Below, piece by piece: positions 8,780 through 17,203 of a stretch of DNA of 64,000 nucleotides (position 1 is the first letter of the stretch; each line of letters starts with the position of its first letter). This stretch comes from JAHBWV01 sp964588385 (GTDB taxonomy: Bacteria; Planctomycetota; Phycisphaerae; Phycisphaerales; UBA1924): the NCBI GenBank assembly GCA_964588385.1, contig CAZPPG010000010.1:21597-85596 (forward strand), given 5' to 3'. Below the pieces are notes generated by a model that was not told the origin of the DNA, ran no database searches, and was given only the letters and a program-made list of their open reading frames with translations. A program made the translations under genes and the position numbers.

Positions 8780-9430
8780 ATGTCTCCTGACGAGGTTGCT
8801 GCGTTCGTGCGTGTGCTGGAGGTGAAGGACGGCTCAACCGCCGCCCATACTTGGCGAGTCGTGCTGTACACGCGGGCGTTGGCCGAACGGTTGGGCGTTG
8901 AGCGTGAGATGGTGGGACGTCTGACACTGGCGGCGGCTCTGCACGATGTGGGGAAGATCGACATCCCGGACGGGATTCTGATGAAGCCCGACAGGTTGAC
9001 GGACGACGAGTTCAACGTGATGCGAACGCACACCACGCTCGGGCACGAGCGCCTGATGCGGATGGGCGAGGACGACCCGGTGCTCCTTAACCTGGTCCGA
9101 CACCATCATGAGCGTTTGGACGGCACGGGGTACCCGGACCGGCTCTCGGGCGAAGATGTGCCGCTGGGCGCGCGGTACTTTTCCGTGGTTGATACGTTTG
9201 ACGCGCTGACATCCGTGCGACCGTATCGGTGGGATATCGGCGCCGGGGCCGCCGCGCGGGCGATTGAGGAACTCGAGCGCCACGCGGGGACGTGGTACGC
9301 GCCGGAGGCGGTGAAGGCGTTCAGCGACCTGCACCACACGGGGGAGTTGGACTGGATCCAGGAGTACGCCAACGACCGGTGCGAACTGCCCCCGTATGAG
9401 GACCTCGTCGCGACGGTAAAGAAGGTCTGA
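8780..9430 (+). CDS. HD-GYP domain protein, probable c-di-GMP phosphodiesterase
   Basis: A 216-residue stand-alone HD-GYP domain with no sensory or receiver module. It has the HD signature (AALHDVGKIDIPDGILMKP), the HTTLGHERL helix, and the GYP motif HHHERLDGTGYPDRLSGEDV followed by ARYFSVVDTFDALTSVRPYR. This family hydrolyses cyclic di-GMP. The ATG at 8780 is preceded by GGAGG at normal spacing. PPK2 follows 26 bp downstream, so the two are probably co-transcribed. A second, longer HD-GYP protein lies at 39.1-40.4 kb. Confidence 0.9.
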   Translation: MSPDEVAAFVRVLEVKDGSTAAHTWRVVLYTRALAERLGVEREMVGRLTLAAALHDVGKIDIPDGILMKPDRLTDDEFNVMRTHTTLGHERLMRMGEDDPVLLNLVRHHHERLDGTGYPDRLSGEDVPLGARYFSVVDTFDALTSVRPYRWDIGAGAAARAIEELERHAGTWYAPEAVKAFSDLHHTGELDWIQEYANDRCELPPYEDLVATVKKV

Positions 9431-9456
9431 GAGGCCGGACGCTACAGTCACGGCGC

Positions 9457-10302
9457 ATGAGCAACGAGCGGACGAGCATCGCGCACAGACTCCGGGTCGC
9501 GCCTGGGTCGCGTGTGGCGATCACGGACTTTGACCCCCGCGCCACGCCCGGGATGGAGGGCGTTGCGCTCTCCGAGGCCAAGGATCGCGCCGAGGGCGGG
9601 ATGCGTGCGAATGTTGAGCGGATGGCGCTTCTGCAGCAGCACCTGTTCGCCGAGAACCGACGCGCGCTACTCATTGTTCTGCAGGGCATGGACACGTCGG
9701 GCAAGGACGGCGTGATCCGGGCGGCGTTCTCTGGGCTGAACCCGCAGGGCTGCCACGTCACGTCGTTCAAGAAGCCGAGCGCGGACGAGGCGGAGCGTGA
9801 CTTCCTGTGGAGGATCCACGCGGCGGTGCCGCCGAAGGGGGACATCGGCGTGTTCAACCGGGCGCACTACGAGGACGTGCTGATCGTGCGTGTGCACAAC
9901 TTGGTGGCGCGGGAGGTGTGGGAGCGGCGGTACACGATGATCAACGAGTTTGAGCGGTACCTGAGCGTGACCGGGACCCGCGTGCTGAAGTTCTTCCTGC
10001 ACATCTCGAAGGCTGAGCAGCGCGAGCGTCTCTTGGCCCGTCTGGCGGACCCGGAGAAGCAGTGGAAGTTCATGGCGCAGGATGTGACGGAGCGCGAGCA
10101 CTGGGTCGCGTACATGAGCGCGTACCAGGACGTTCTGGAACGGTGTTCCACGGAGCACTCGCCGTGGTACGTCGTGCCGTCCGATCGCAAGTGGTACCGC
10201 AACTGGGCCGTGTCGGAGATCGTGCGGGCGACGCTGGAAGAGATGGACCCACGCCTCCCCGCCCCGACGATCGACCCGGCGACGATCACCATCCCGGAGT
10301 GA
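9457..10302 (+). CDS. ppk2: Polyphosphate kinase 2 family protein
   Basis: PPK2 enzymes transfer phosphate between polyphosphate and nucleotides. The 281-residue single-domain protein has the Walker A variant LQGMDTSGKDGVIRAAFSGL, the GCHVTSFKKPSADE segment, the Walker B-like region GDIGVFNRAHYEDVLIVRVH, and the lid region EQRERLLARLADPEKQWKF followed by YVVPSDRKWYRN. Length and motifs fit one-domain PPK2 proteins; whether it prefers AMP, ADP or GDP cannot be told by eye. It follows the HD-GYP gene closely. Confidence 0.93.
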   Translation: MSNERTSIAHRLRVAPGSRVAITDFDPRATPGMEGVALSEAKDRAEGGMRANVERMALLQQHLFAENRRALLIVLQGMDTSGKDGVIRAAFSGLNPQGCHVTSFKKPSADEAERDFLWRIHAAVPPKGDIGVFNRAHYEDVLIVRVHNLVAREVWERRYTMINEFERYLSVTGTRVLKFFLHISKAEQRERLLARLADPEKQWKFMAQDVTEREHWVAYMSAYQDVLERCSTEHSPWYVVPSDRKWYRNWAVSEIVRATLEEMDPRLPAPTIDPATITIPE

Positions 10303-10497
10303 CGCGGGCGGGCACGGGAGGTGCATTTCCCGCTGAAACTCACCGTCGCGAAAGCCTCAACCAATCCGGACAAGGCCGGTAGCACTACGGTTCGATCTCC
10401 CGCCCCCAATGACTCCCCCGACCAGCACCCCCCACCGTATCACGTCCCGGCGCGGCTGCTGGAGCCACGTCGGAACGATCCCTGATGGAGAACCCTC

Positions 10498-12648
10498 GTG
10501 AGAAACCGAATGACGAAGAAACTGCTTGTGTCGCTGGCGTTGATCTCCATGACCGGCCTGGCCGGGATCTCGGGCACGGCGTCGGCGCAGAACGCGTCCG
10601 GCAAGCCCGCTCCGACAACTCAGGCGGCGGAGCAGATTCCCCTCATCCCGCGCGAGGTCCTTTTCGGGAACCCCGACAAGGCCGCGCCGCAGATCAGCCC
10701 GGGAGGGACGTACATCTCGTGGCTCGCCGACGTCAATGGCGTGATGAACGTGTTCGTCGCGCCCGCGAACGACCTTTCGAAGGCCAAGGCCGTGACCAGC
10801 GACACGCGCCGCAACATCCGCCAGTATTTCTGGGGCTACAACGACACGCACGTGCTGTACGTGCAGGACGTGGGCGGCGACGAGAACTGGAAGCTCTTTG
10901 CGGTTGAGGTCAAGACCGGGAGCGTCAGGGACCTGACGCCGTACGAGACGATCGCCGGCCCCGATGGCAATCCCATCATGCTGCCCAGCGGTCAGCCGAT
11001 GCGTCCGACGGCCCGCGTGGTGGGGATGAGCGAGCGGTTCCCGAGCGAGGTGCTTGTCGGGCTGAACAACCGCAACCCCCAGTTCCACGATGTGCATCGG
11101 ATCAATATTGAGACGGGTGAGTCGAAGCTCATCGCGGAGAACAACGAGTGGACGGGGTATGTCGCTGACGACGACTACACGCTGCGGTTCGCGCAGAAGA
11201 TGACGATGGACGGAGGAACGGAGATCCACACCCTTCTGCCGGACGGCACCAGCGAGCTGTTCCAGAGAATCGGCCAGAAGGACTCGCTGACGACGGGGAT
11301 CGGCGGCTTCGACAAGTCGGGCAAGTCCGTGTACATGCAGGACAGCCGCGATCGCAACACGGGCGCGCTGTTCCTCTTAAACACGGAGACCGGCGAGCGA
11401 AAGCTGCTGGCGGAGGACTCACGGGCGGACGCGGGCGGGGTGATCGCGCATCCGACGGAGAAGACGGTGCAGGCGGTCGCGTTCACGTACGGGCGTACGG
11501 AGTGGAAGGTGCTCGACAACGCGATCAAGCCCGACCTTGAGTTCCTGGCGGGCGTCGCGCCGGGTGAGCTGACAATCAACGATCGGACGCTGGACGACTC
11601 GAAGTGGATCGTCAGCTACCTGCAGGACACGGGGCCGGTGCGCTGCTATCTCTACGAGCGAGCCAAGCCGGGGACGAACGGCGGCAAGCCGGGCAAAGCG
11701 ACCTTCCTGTTCACGAATCGCTCGAAGCTGGAGGGGTTGCCGCTGGCGCCGATGCAGGACGTCGTGATCAAGAGCCGGGACGGGTTGAACCTGGTCTCCT
11801 ACCTGACGATCCCGCTCGCGTCCGATGCGAATCGCGACGGGCGTCCGGACAAGGCGGTACCCATGGTGCTGTTCGTGCACGGCGGGCCGTGGGCGCGTGA
11901 CAACTGGGGGATGAACCCCTATCACCAGTGGTTGTCCAATCGCGGGTATGCGGTGCTGAGCGTGAACTTCCGGGGATCGACGGGGTTCGGCAAGGACTTC
12001 ATCAACGCCGGTAACTTCGAGTGGGCCGGGAAGATGCACGACGACCTGATTGACGCAGTGAACTGGGCCGTCAATGAGAAGATCGCGGACAAGGACAAAG
12101 TTGCCATCATGGGCGGCTCGTACGGCGGCTACGCGACGCTGGTCGGCCTCACGTTTACGCCGGACGTCTTCGCGTGCGGCGTGGACATCGTGGGCCCGTC
12201 CAACATTGTCACGCTGCTGAACACGATCCCGCCCTATTGGGCGCCGATCGTCACTATGTTCACCGAGCGCGTCGGTGACCATCGGACGGAGGAGGGCAGG
12301 CAGCTTCTGGAGTCGCGTTCGCCGATCAACTTCGTCGACCGGATCAAGAAGCCGCTGCTGATCGGTCAGGGCGCGAACGACCCGCGCGTGAAGCAGTCCG
12401 AGTCTGATCAGATCGTTGAGGTCATGCAGAAGAAGAGCATCCCGGTCACGTATGTGCTGTTCCCGGATGAGGGACACGGCTTTGCGCGTCCGGAGAACAA
12501 CATGGCGTTCAACGCCGTCACCGAGAGCTTCCTGGCCACGAACCTGGGCGGCCGAGCTCAGCCGGTCGGCGATGACCTCAGCAAGTCGACCGCCCAGATC
12601 AAGGCGGGCGGCGAGGACATCCCGGGCGTGACCCCCGGCGGGCGTTGA
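10498..12648 (+). CDS. Secreted S9-family prolyl oligopeptidase-type serine peptidase
   Basis: A 716-residue exported peptidase. The N-terminus is a signal peptide (LLVSLALISMTGLAGISG, then TASAQ cleavage). Residues ~40-400 form a WD-like beta-propeller (SPGGTYISWLADVNG, repeated blade-like units), followed by an alpha/beta hydrolase domain. The triad is visible: nucleophile Ser541 in MGGSYGGYAT, Asp628 in GANDPRVKQSESD and His660 in PDEGHGFARPENN. The layout is that of S9C/acylaminoacyl-peptidase enzymes, which cleave short peptides. GTG at 10498 is taken as the start because GGAG lies upstream; ATG at 10510 is the alternative and would keep the signal peptide. A strong hairpin at 12687-12714 probably ends the transcript. 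Confidence 0.9.
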   Translation: MRNRMTKKLLVSLALISMTGLAGISGTASAQNASGKPAPTTQAAEQIPLIPREVLFGNPDKAAPQISPGGTYISWLADVNGVMNVFVAPANDLSKAKAVTSDTRRNIRQYFWGYNDTHVLYVQDVGGDENWKLFAVEVKTGSVRDLTPYETIAGPDGNPIMLPSGQPMRPTARVVGMSERFPSEVLVGLNNRNPQFHDVHRINIETGESKLIAENNEWTGYVADDDYTLRFAQKMTMDGGTEIHTLLPDGTSELFQRIGQKDSLTTGIGGFDKSGKSVYMQDSRDRNTGALFLLNTETGERKLLAEDSRADAGGVIAHPTEKTVQAVAFTYGRTEWKVLDNAIKPDLEFLAGVAPGELTINDRTLDDSKWIVSYLQDTGPVRCYLYERAKPGTNGGKPGKATFLFTNRSKLEGLPLAPMQDVVIKSRDGLNLVSYLTIPLASDANRDGRPDKAVPMVLFVHGGPWARDNWGMNPYHQWLSNRGYAVLSVNFRGSTGFGKDFINAGNFEWAGKMHDDLIDAVNWAVNEKIADKDKVAIMGGSYGGYATLVGLTFTPDVFACGVDIVGPSNIVTLLNTIPPYWAPIVTMFTERVGDHRTEEGRQLLESRSPINFVDRIKKPLLIGQGANDPRVKQSESDQIVEVMQKKSIPVTYVLFPDEGHGFARPENNMAFNAVTESFLATNLGGRAQPVGDDLSKSTAQIKAGGEDIPGVTPGGR

Positions 12649-12686
12649 TCGTCCGGCAAAGGATCCTACGGGTATCGTGATCGGAT

Positions 12687-12714
12687 GGGCCCGGCGGCAA
12701 GCGTCGCCGGGCCC
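12687..12714 (+). terminator. Rho-independent-type terminator after the S9 peptidase gene
   Basis: A perfect 10-bp GC-rich stem, GGGCCCGGCG and CGCCGGGCCC with an 8-nt loop, followed by CTTTCTCTTTG on the plus strand. It starts 38 bp after the peptidase stop. An upstream ATG at 12677 for the next gene would place this hairpin inside a coding region, which argues for the later start used here. Confidence 0.8.
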
Positions 12715-12796
12715 CTTTCTCTTTGTGAGTCGACTTGTCGATCAGCGCCAGGTTCTGCACTTGACGCCGCGTGCGGATTGTGGCACCCTCGCGGGC

Positions 12797-15415
12797 GTGA
12801 CGAACACTTCCTTCAAGCCGGAGCGTGACAACGCGCTGCTCGCGTCGGTGCTGTTGACTGTGCTGGCGATCGCCGCATCGGTGCTTGCGATATTTGCCGG
12901 CACCCACGACGCGTCGCACCCGCCGCGTCCGACGCGTTCGCCGGATCCGAGTCTCTCGTGGCGCACGGCGGAGGTGCTTGCTGGCTCGCTGTCCCCGATC
13001 CGGATCGAGCCGGGCTTTCGCGTGGAACTGGTCGCGGCCGAGCCGCTCGTTGAGGCGCCGGTGTGGATCCAGTTCGACGAGCACGCGCGGATGTGGGTGG
13101 TTGAGATGGTGGGATACATGCGCGATGCGGAGGGTGCAGGCGAGACGGAGCCCTCCGGGCGAATCGCGATTCTTGAGGACGTGGATGGTGACGGCGCGAT
13201 GGATCGGCGAACGACGTTTGCGGACGGGCTGGTGATGCCTCGCGCCGTGCTGCCGTGCTTCGGCGATCGGTTGGGAGCTGGCGCGCTGGTGATCGAGCCG
13301 CCGAACCTTCTGTTTCTGAAGGACACCAACAACGATGGGCTCGCCGATGTGCGTCGCGTGGTGTTGAGCGGCTTTGAGGGCGAGAATCCGGAGCACGCGC
13401 CCAATGCACTGACGTGGGGCCTGGACAACTGGATCCACCTGTCCCAGCACTCACTCGAGCTGCGATTCTCCGGCCCCCCCACCTACGACGCGATCACGCG
13501 TCCGACACCGGCGCATGGCCAGTGGGGACTGGCGATGGACCGCGTGGGACGGCTGTTTTACACACCGAACTCTGAGGCGCTCAAGATGGACCTGGTGCCG
13601 AAGCACTACGGGTCGCGCAATCCGGCGCAGCGCGGGTTCTCGATGATGGGCGTGCTGGTGTGCGCCGATCAGACCGTTTGGCCGATTCATCCGACACCCG
13701 GCGTCAATCGCGGGTACATGGACGGGATCCTGAGGCCCGACAAGCGCCTGGCCGTGCATACCGCGGCGTGCGGGACAACCATCTACGAGGCCTCGTTGCT
13801 GGGCCCGGATGCCCGCGGCGACGCCTTTGTTGCTGAGCCGGCGGGCAATCTTGTGCGGCGCCTGGATATCGAGCAGACCGGTGATCGCGTGAAGGCGACG
13901 CCCGCGTATCGCGACCGGGAGTTTCTTGCTTCGACGGACGAGCGGTTCCGTCCGGTGCAGTGCATCACGGGACCGGAGGGCGCCCTGTACGTCGTTGACA
14001 TGCATCGGGGCGTGATCCAGCACAAGACCTATCTCACGGACTTCCTCAAGGCGCAGGTCAAGGCCCGGGGACTGGAGCGCCCGCTGGACATGGGCCGGAT
14101 CCTGCGGATTGTGCCGCAGAACGTCACGATTCCGGCGCCGACGCGGCTGGGCTCGCTGAGCAACTCGCGCCTGGTGGAGCAGCTTGCGCACCCCGACATG
14201 TGGCGTCGAACGACGGCGCAGCGGCTTCTGATCGAGCGCGGCGCTACGAATCACGCGGATGCGATCCGTCGAATCTCGCGGCGGCATGCCGATCCGGTGG
14301 CGCGTCTGCATGCCTTCTGGACGCTGGATGGCCTGGGCGTGTCGACGCCGGGCGACGCGGCCGAGGCGATGGCGGACGCGGACACGGATGTGGTGCTCGC
14401 GGGGCTGCGAATCGCCGAGCAGTGGATCGACAGTGCGTCGGCGAGCGAAGATCCACAGCGAGCCGACGCGATGCTTGATCTGATCATTGAGCTTGCGGCG
14501 CACTCGAACATCCGCGTGTCGCGACACGCGTTGCTGGCGGCGGGGTCCAGCGCAGAAGCGCGAGCGGTCGCGCTGCTCGTGAACGCGGGGCGGGTGGAGC
14601 CGGACAACGAAGCGGTCCGCGCCATCGCAATCAGCGGGCTGTACGGTCGGGCGCCTCTGGCGATCGTCGCGCTCGCGGCGGACGATGCGTCTCTTCGGGG
14701 GGGGTGTCTGGCGTTCATTCGCGAGTTGATCGACGGCGATCTGACGGGGCCTGACTATGGGGCTCGCTCTCGCGCGCTCGATCTGATCGCTTCACTCTCG
14801 TCAGAGCGGCCCGACCTGGCGTCGTTCCTGCTGGGACGGCTGCAGCAGGCGCTGCGGCTGCACACGGATCGACCCGCACCGATCCAGCTCGCGGCGCCGC
14901 CCAGGGAGTGGGAGCGTCTGACCGCGTCGCGTTCGCCTCTTTCCTATGCGGCCCGCGACGCGGATCAGTGGCTTGTGTGGCCGGGACATGGATCTGCGAT
15001 CACGAGCTCCGGTCGCGTTCTGACGCCGGAAGAGATCGCGCGATTCGATGTGGGTAGGGCGCTCTTTGACACAACGTGTGCGGGGTGTCACGGGAAAGCG
15101 GGCACGGGCGCACCCGGGCACGCGCCTGCGCTCGCGGGCTCCTCGCGTGTGCGCGGCAGCACGGACACGACGATTCGGATCCTGCTCCACGGCCTGGAAG
15201 GTCCGCTGGAGAGCGACGGGCAGCGGTTCAACAGCAGCATGCCCGCGGCTCCCTTCAAGACGGACGAGGAACTGGCCGCGGTGCTGACGTACATAAGGCG
15301 GGCGTGGGGCAACAACGCGGAGCCGGTCGCGCCGGACGCGTTCGCCACCGTGCGTGCACAGACCGGGTCCCGCGTCAAGCCATGGCGTATCGAGGAACTG
15401 GAGGGTGTGCCTTGA
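12797..15415 (+). CDS. PVC-type membrane-bound dehydrogenase with C-terminal cytochrome c
   Basis: An 872-residue protein of a type frequent in planctomycetes: a membrane-anchored six-bladed glucose/sorbosone dehydrogenase-like propeller, a HEAT-like helical middle, and a cytochrome c domain. A single N-terminal membrane segment (LLASVLLTVLAIAASVLAIF) is followed by SPIRIEPGFRVELVAAEPLV, VWIQFDEHARMWVVEM, PNALTWGLDNWIHLSQHS and GPEGALYVVDMHRGVIQHKT. Residues ~460-680 are alpha-helical repeats. The haem site is CAGCH (CxxCH), with a downstream MPAAPFKTDEELAAVLTYIR segment supplying the likely Met ligand. No ATG lies at the natural start, so GTG at 12797 is a best guess. The stop overlaps the start of the DUF1080 gene. 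Substrate unknown; probably a sugar derivative. Confidence 0.87.
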   Translation: MTNTSFKPERDNALLASVLLTVLAIAASVLAIFAGTHDASHPPRPTRSPDPSLSWRTAEVLAGSLSPIRIEPGFRVELVAAEPLVEAPVWIQFDEHARMWVVEMVGYMRDAEGAGETEPSGRIAILEDVDGDGAMDRRTTFADGLVMPRAVLPCFGDRLGAGALVIEPPNLLFLKDTNNDGLADVRRVVLSGFEGENPEHAPNALTWGLDNWIHLSQHSLELRFSGPPTYDAITRPTPAHGQWGLAMDRVGRLFYTPNSEALKMDLVPKHYGSRNPAQRGFSMMGVLVCADQTVWPIHPTPGVNRGYMDGILRPDKRLAVHTAACGTTIYEASLLGPDARGDAFVAEPAGNLVRRLDIEQTGDRVKATPAYRDREFLASTDERFRPVQCITGPEGALYVVDMHRGVIQHKTYLTDFLKAQVKARGLERPLDMGRILRIVPQNVTIPAPTRLGSLSNSRLVEQLAHPDMWRRTTAQRLLIERGATNHADAIRRISRRHADPVARLHAFWTLDGLGVSTPGDAAEAMADADTDVVLAGLRIAEQWIDSASASEDPQRADAMLDLIIELAAHSNIRVSRHALLAAGSSAEARAVALLVNAGRVEPDNEAVRAIAISGLYGRAPLAIVALAADDASLRGGCLAFIRELIDGDLTGPDYGARSRALDLIASLSSERPDLASFLLGRLQQALRLHTDRPAPIQLAAPPREWERLTASRSPLSYAARDADQWLVWPGHGSAITSSGRVLTPEEIARFDVGRALFDTTCAGCHGKAGTGAPGHAPALAGSSRVRGSTDTTIRILLHGLEGPLESDGQRFNSSMPAAPFKTDEELAAVLTYIRRAWGNNAEPVAPDAFATVRAQTGSRVKPWRIEELEGVP

Positions 15416-16140
15416 GATCAAACGACGCATGGATCGTTGGGCTGGCGTGCCTCGCTTTGCCGCCGGCGGGCGGGTGCCGCGGCACGTATCCGGGTCGGGA
15501 GGTCACGGCGGACTCCGCCACCACCGAGCTGTTCGACGGCACGACGTTGAACGGCTGGCTGCAACGGGGCGGCGAGGCGCGTTTCAGTGTTGAGGATGGG
15601 TGCATTGTCGGGCGCACCGCGCCGAACCAGCCCAACTCGTTTCTGTGCACGACGTCCGACTACGCCGACTTTGTTCTCACGCTCGAGTTCAAGGTTGACA
15701 GCGCGCTGAACTCCGGCATCCAGATTCGAAGCGCCAGCGATCCCACGCACCAGCACGGACGCGTCCACGGCTATCAGGTTGAGATCGATCCGAGCGACCG
15801 GGCGTGGACGGGCGGCATCTATGACGAGGGGCGGCGAGGGTGGCTGGACGATCTTTCGGATAATCCCGAAGCTCGCGTTGCGTTCAAGCACAACGAATGG
15901 AACACGCTGCGCGTCGAGGCCGTGGGTGACCACATCCGCACATGGCTCAACGGCGTTGCCGCGGGCGACCTCCGCGATTCCATGACGCGCTCGGGCTTCA
16001 TCGCTCTTCAGGTTCACGGGGTGGGCGCGCGTGCGGACCCCCTCGAGGTCCGCTGGCGAAACATCAGATTGCGGGCCGTCACAGCCCCGCCATCTCACGC
16101 AGAGCACGATCCACCGCCGGCTCCACAGGCATCACGCTGA
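15412..16140 (+). CDS. DUF1080 (3-keto-disaccharide hydrolase-like) lipoprotein
   Basis: A 242-residue secreted protein. The leader WIVGLACLALPPAGGC ends at a cysteine, suggesting a lipoprotein. The body is a concanavalin-like DUF1080 domain: ELFDGTTLNGWLQRGGEARF, VEDGCIVGRT, YADFVLTLEFKVDSALNSGI, GYQVEIDPSDRAWTGGIYDE, EWNTLRVEAVGDHIRTWLNG, IALQVHGVGARADPLEVRWR and NIRLR, where the domain normally ends. The start is a TTG overlapping the stop of the preceding dehydrogenase (TTGA), with GGAGGG just upstream, so the pair is translationally coupled. DUF1080 proteins next to PVC-type dehydrogenases are common in planctomycetes and suggest joint handling of an oxidised sugar. The last 21 codons overlap the convergent EVE gene. 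Confidence 0.88.
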   Translation: MRSNDAWIVGLACLALPPAGGCRGTYPGREVTADSATTELFDGTTLNGWLQRGGEARFSVEDGCIVGRTAPNQPNSFLCTTSDYADFVLTLEFKVDSALNSGIQIRSASDPTHQHGRVHGYQVEIDPSDRAWTGGIYDEGRRGWLDDLSDNPEARVAFKHNEWNTLRVEAVGDHIRTWLNGVAAGDLRDSMTRSGFIALQVHGVGARADPLEVRWRNIRLRAVTAPPSHAEHDPPPAPQASR

Positions 16141-16504
16141 GGCGTCCGATGGTGACGAGCGAGAACGAGGCGAAGCGTTTGTCGGCCTTGATCTTCGCGA
16201 GCGTCAGTGGCGTCTTGGCGCGCTTGCCGGGCTTGAGGTCCACGACCGCGAACTTGGGCTCACCCTTGGTGCTGAGGCCCGGGTTGCCGGGATCCTCGTA
16301 CGCACCGCGCGTCACGACGGCCGTGCCCACGATGGCCTTCTCATCGCCGGTGTGATAGATGAACGCCTCGTCGCCCTTCTTCATGGTGCGGATCGCGATG
16401 AGCGCAGCGGCGTTGGTCACGCCGTCCCATGTTGCTTCTTTGTCTCGCACCAGGTCATCGAATGAGTATGTGCCGGGCTCTGTCTTGAGGAGGAACGTGG
16501 CCAT
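16079..16504 (-). CDS. EVE-domain protein
   Basis: A 141-residue single EVE (PUA-like) domain: FLLKTEPGTYSFDDLVRDKE, ATWDGVTNAAALIAIRTMKK, GDEAFIYHTGDEKAIVGTAV and FAVVDLKPGKRAKTPLTLAK. EVE domains bind modified bases in nucleic acids; in bacteria they occur alone or linked to restriction. The aromatic-cage-forming Trp of TWDGV is present. The start at 16504 gives the normal family N-terminus. Its 3' end overlaps the convergent DUF1080 gene by 62 bp. Confidence 0.9.
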   Translation of the reverse strand: MATFLLKTEPGTYSFDDLVRDKEATWDGVTNAAALIAIRTMKKGDEAFIYHTGDEKAIVGTAVVTRGAYEDPGNPGLSTKGEPKFAVVDLKPGKRAKTPLTLAKIKADKRFASFSLVTIGRLSVMPVEPAVDRALREMAGL

Positions 16505-16540
16505 GTCGAGAGGGTAAGCGTGGTGATGCTGCTCAAACGA

Positions 16541-16569
16541 AGAGCCGGGCCCACGGGGGGCCCGGCTCT
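16541..16569 (-). terminator. Strong hairpin terminator after the Cys-rich protein gene
   Basis: A perfect 12-bp stem, AGAGCCGGGCCC and GGGCCCGGCTCT, with a 5-nt loop. On the minus strand it is followed by TCGTTTGAGC, a weak T-tract. It lies 28 bp past the stop of the Cys-rich gene and separates it from the EVE gene. Confidence 0.7.
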
Positions 16570-16596
16570 GAGTGAGCAATCAACTGTCGCTGATGA

Positions 16597-17034
16597 TCAG
16601 CCGCCGACCTTCTCGGTCGCGGTGTTCTGAGCAACCTTCTTGCAGCAATCGGGCTTGTCGCAGGTGTCGGCGTTGCAATCATCGCCGCAATCGGTGCCCG
16701 CGGTGGCGCAGGCGTCGGCGAGCTTCTCCGAGCACTCGGCGGCCATCTCGGTGCATTCGGCGCTCTTCTCGTGGCACTCGGCCTCGGTCGTCATCGCAAC
16801 GGTCTCGACCTGGGCGACCTTGCTCTCGCTGCAGCCCATCGGGCAGGCCTCCTCCTGGCTGGCGGAGGCGGCAACGGGCGTCACGACGGCTTGCGTCTCA
16901 ACGCTGGTGCCACAGGAACCCGTCAACAGGCACTTGCCCGTAACGGCCTTGTAGCCGCCGACGGTCGCCGCCGAGGCACCCACCACGCCGACCACGCCAA
17001 TCAGGGCAATCTTCAAAGCTGATCCTCTGCGCAT
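16597..17034 (-). CDS. Small cysteine-rich exported protein of unknown function
   Basis: A 145-residue protein with one N-terminal hydrophobic segment (ALKIALIGVVGVVGASAATV) and 13 cysteines. Features are GYKAVTGKCLLTGSCGTS just after the membrane segment, ACPMGCSES, then a run of spaced cysteines AECHEKSAECTEMAAECSEK, and a C-terminal cluster DCGDDCNADTCDKPDCC. The start at 17034 has an excellent RBS (AAGGAG) eight bases upstream. The AECxE repeat with 7-8 residue spacing would put cysteines on one face of a helix. Metal binding or redox work in the periplasm is possible but not shown. I do not recognise the family. Confidence 0.8.
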   Translation of the reverse strand: MRRGSALKIALIGVVGVVGASAATVGGYKAVTGKCLLTGSCGTSVETQAVVTPVAASASQEEACPMGCSESKVAQVETVAMTTEAECHEKSAECTEMAAECSEKLADACATAGTDCGDDCNADTCDKPDCCKKVAQNTATEKVGG

Positions 17035-17203
17035 CGCAATCTCCTTCATCCGGCCGCAAGCCTTGCGACCGGGTACGTGTTGTATCGACAACTCTACCGA
17101 ACTGTTCCGCCTCCCGGGGTCCAGTCGCGCGATTTCCGTGCCGATAAACGCTTCGACCGTCTATCCATCGCAGGATAATCGGTCTTTGTTTGGGGAGTCG
17201 CCT

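Noticed and set aside
12677..12796. ATG at 12677 as start of the PVC-type dehydrogenase
   Set aside because: It would translate through the terminator hairpin at 12687-12714 and precede the signal anchor by 40 residues of no family resemblance.
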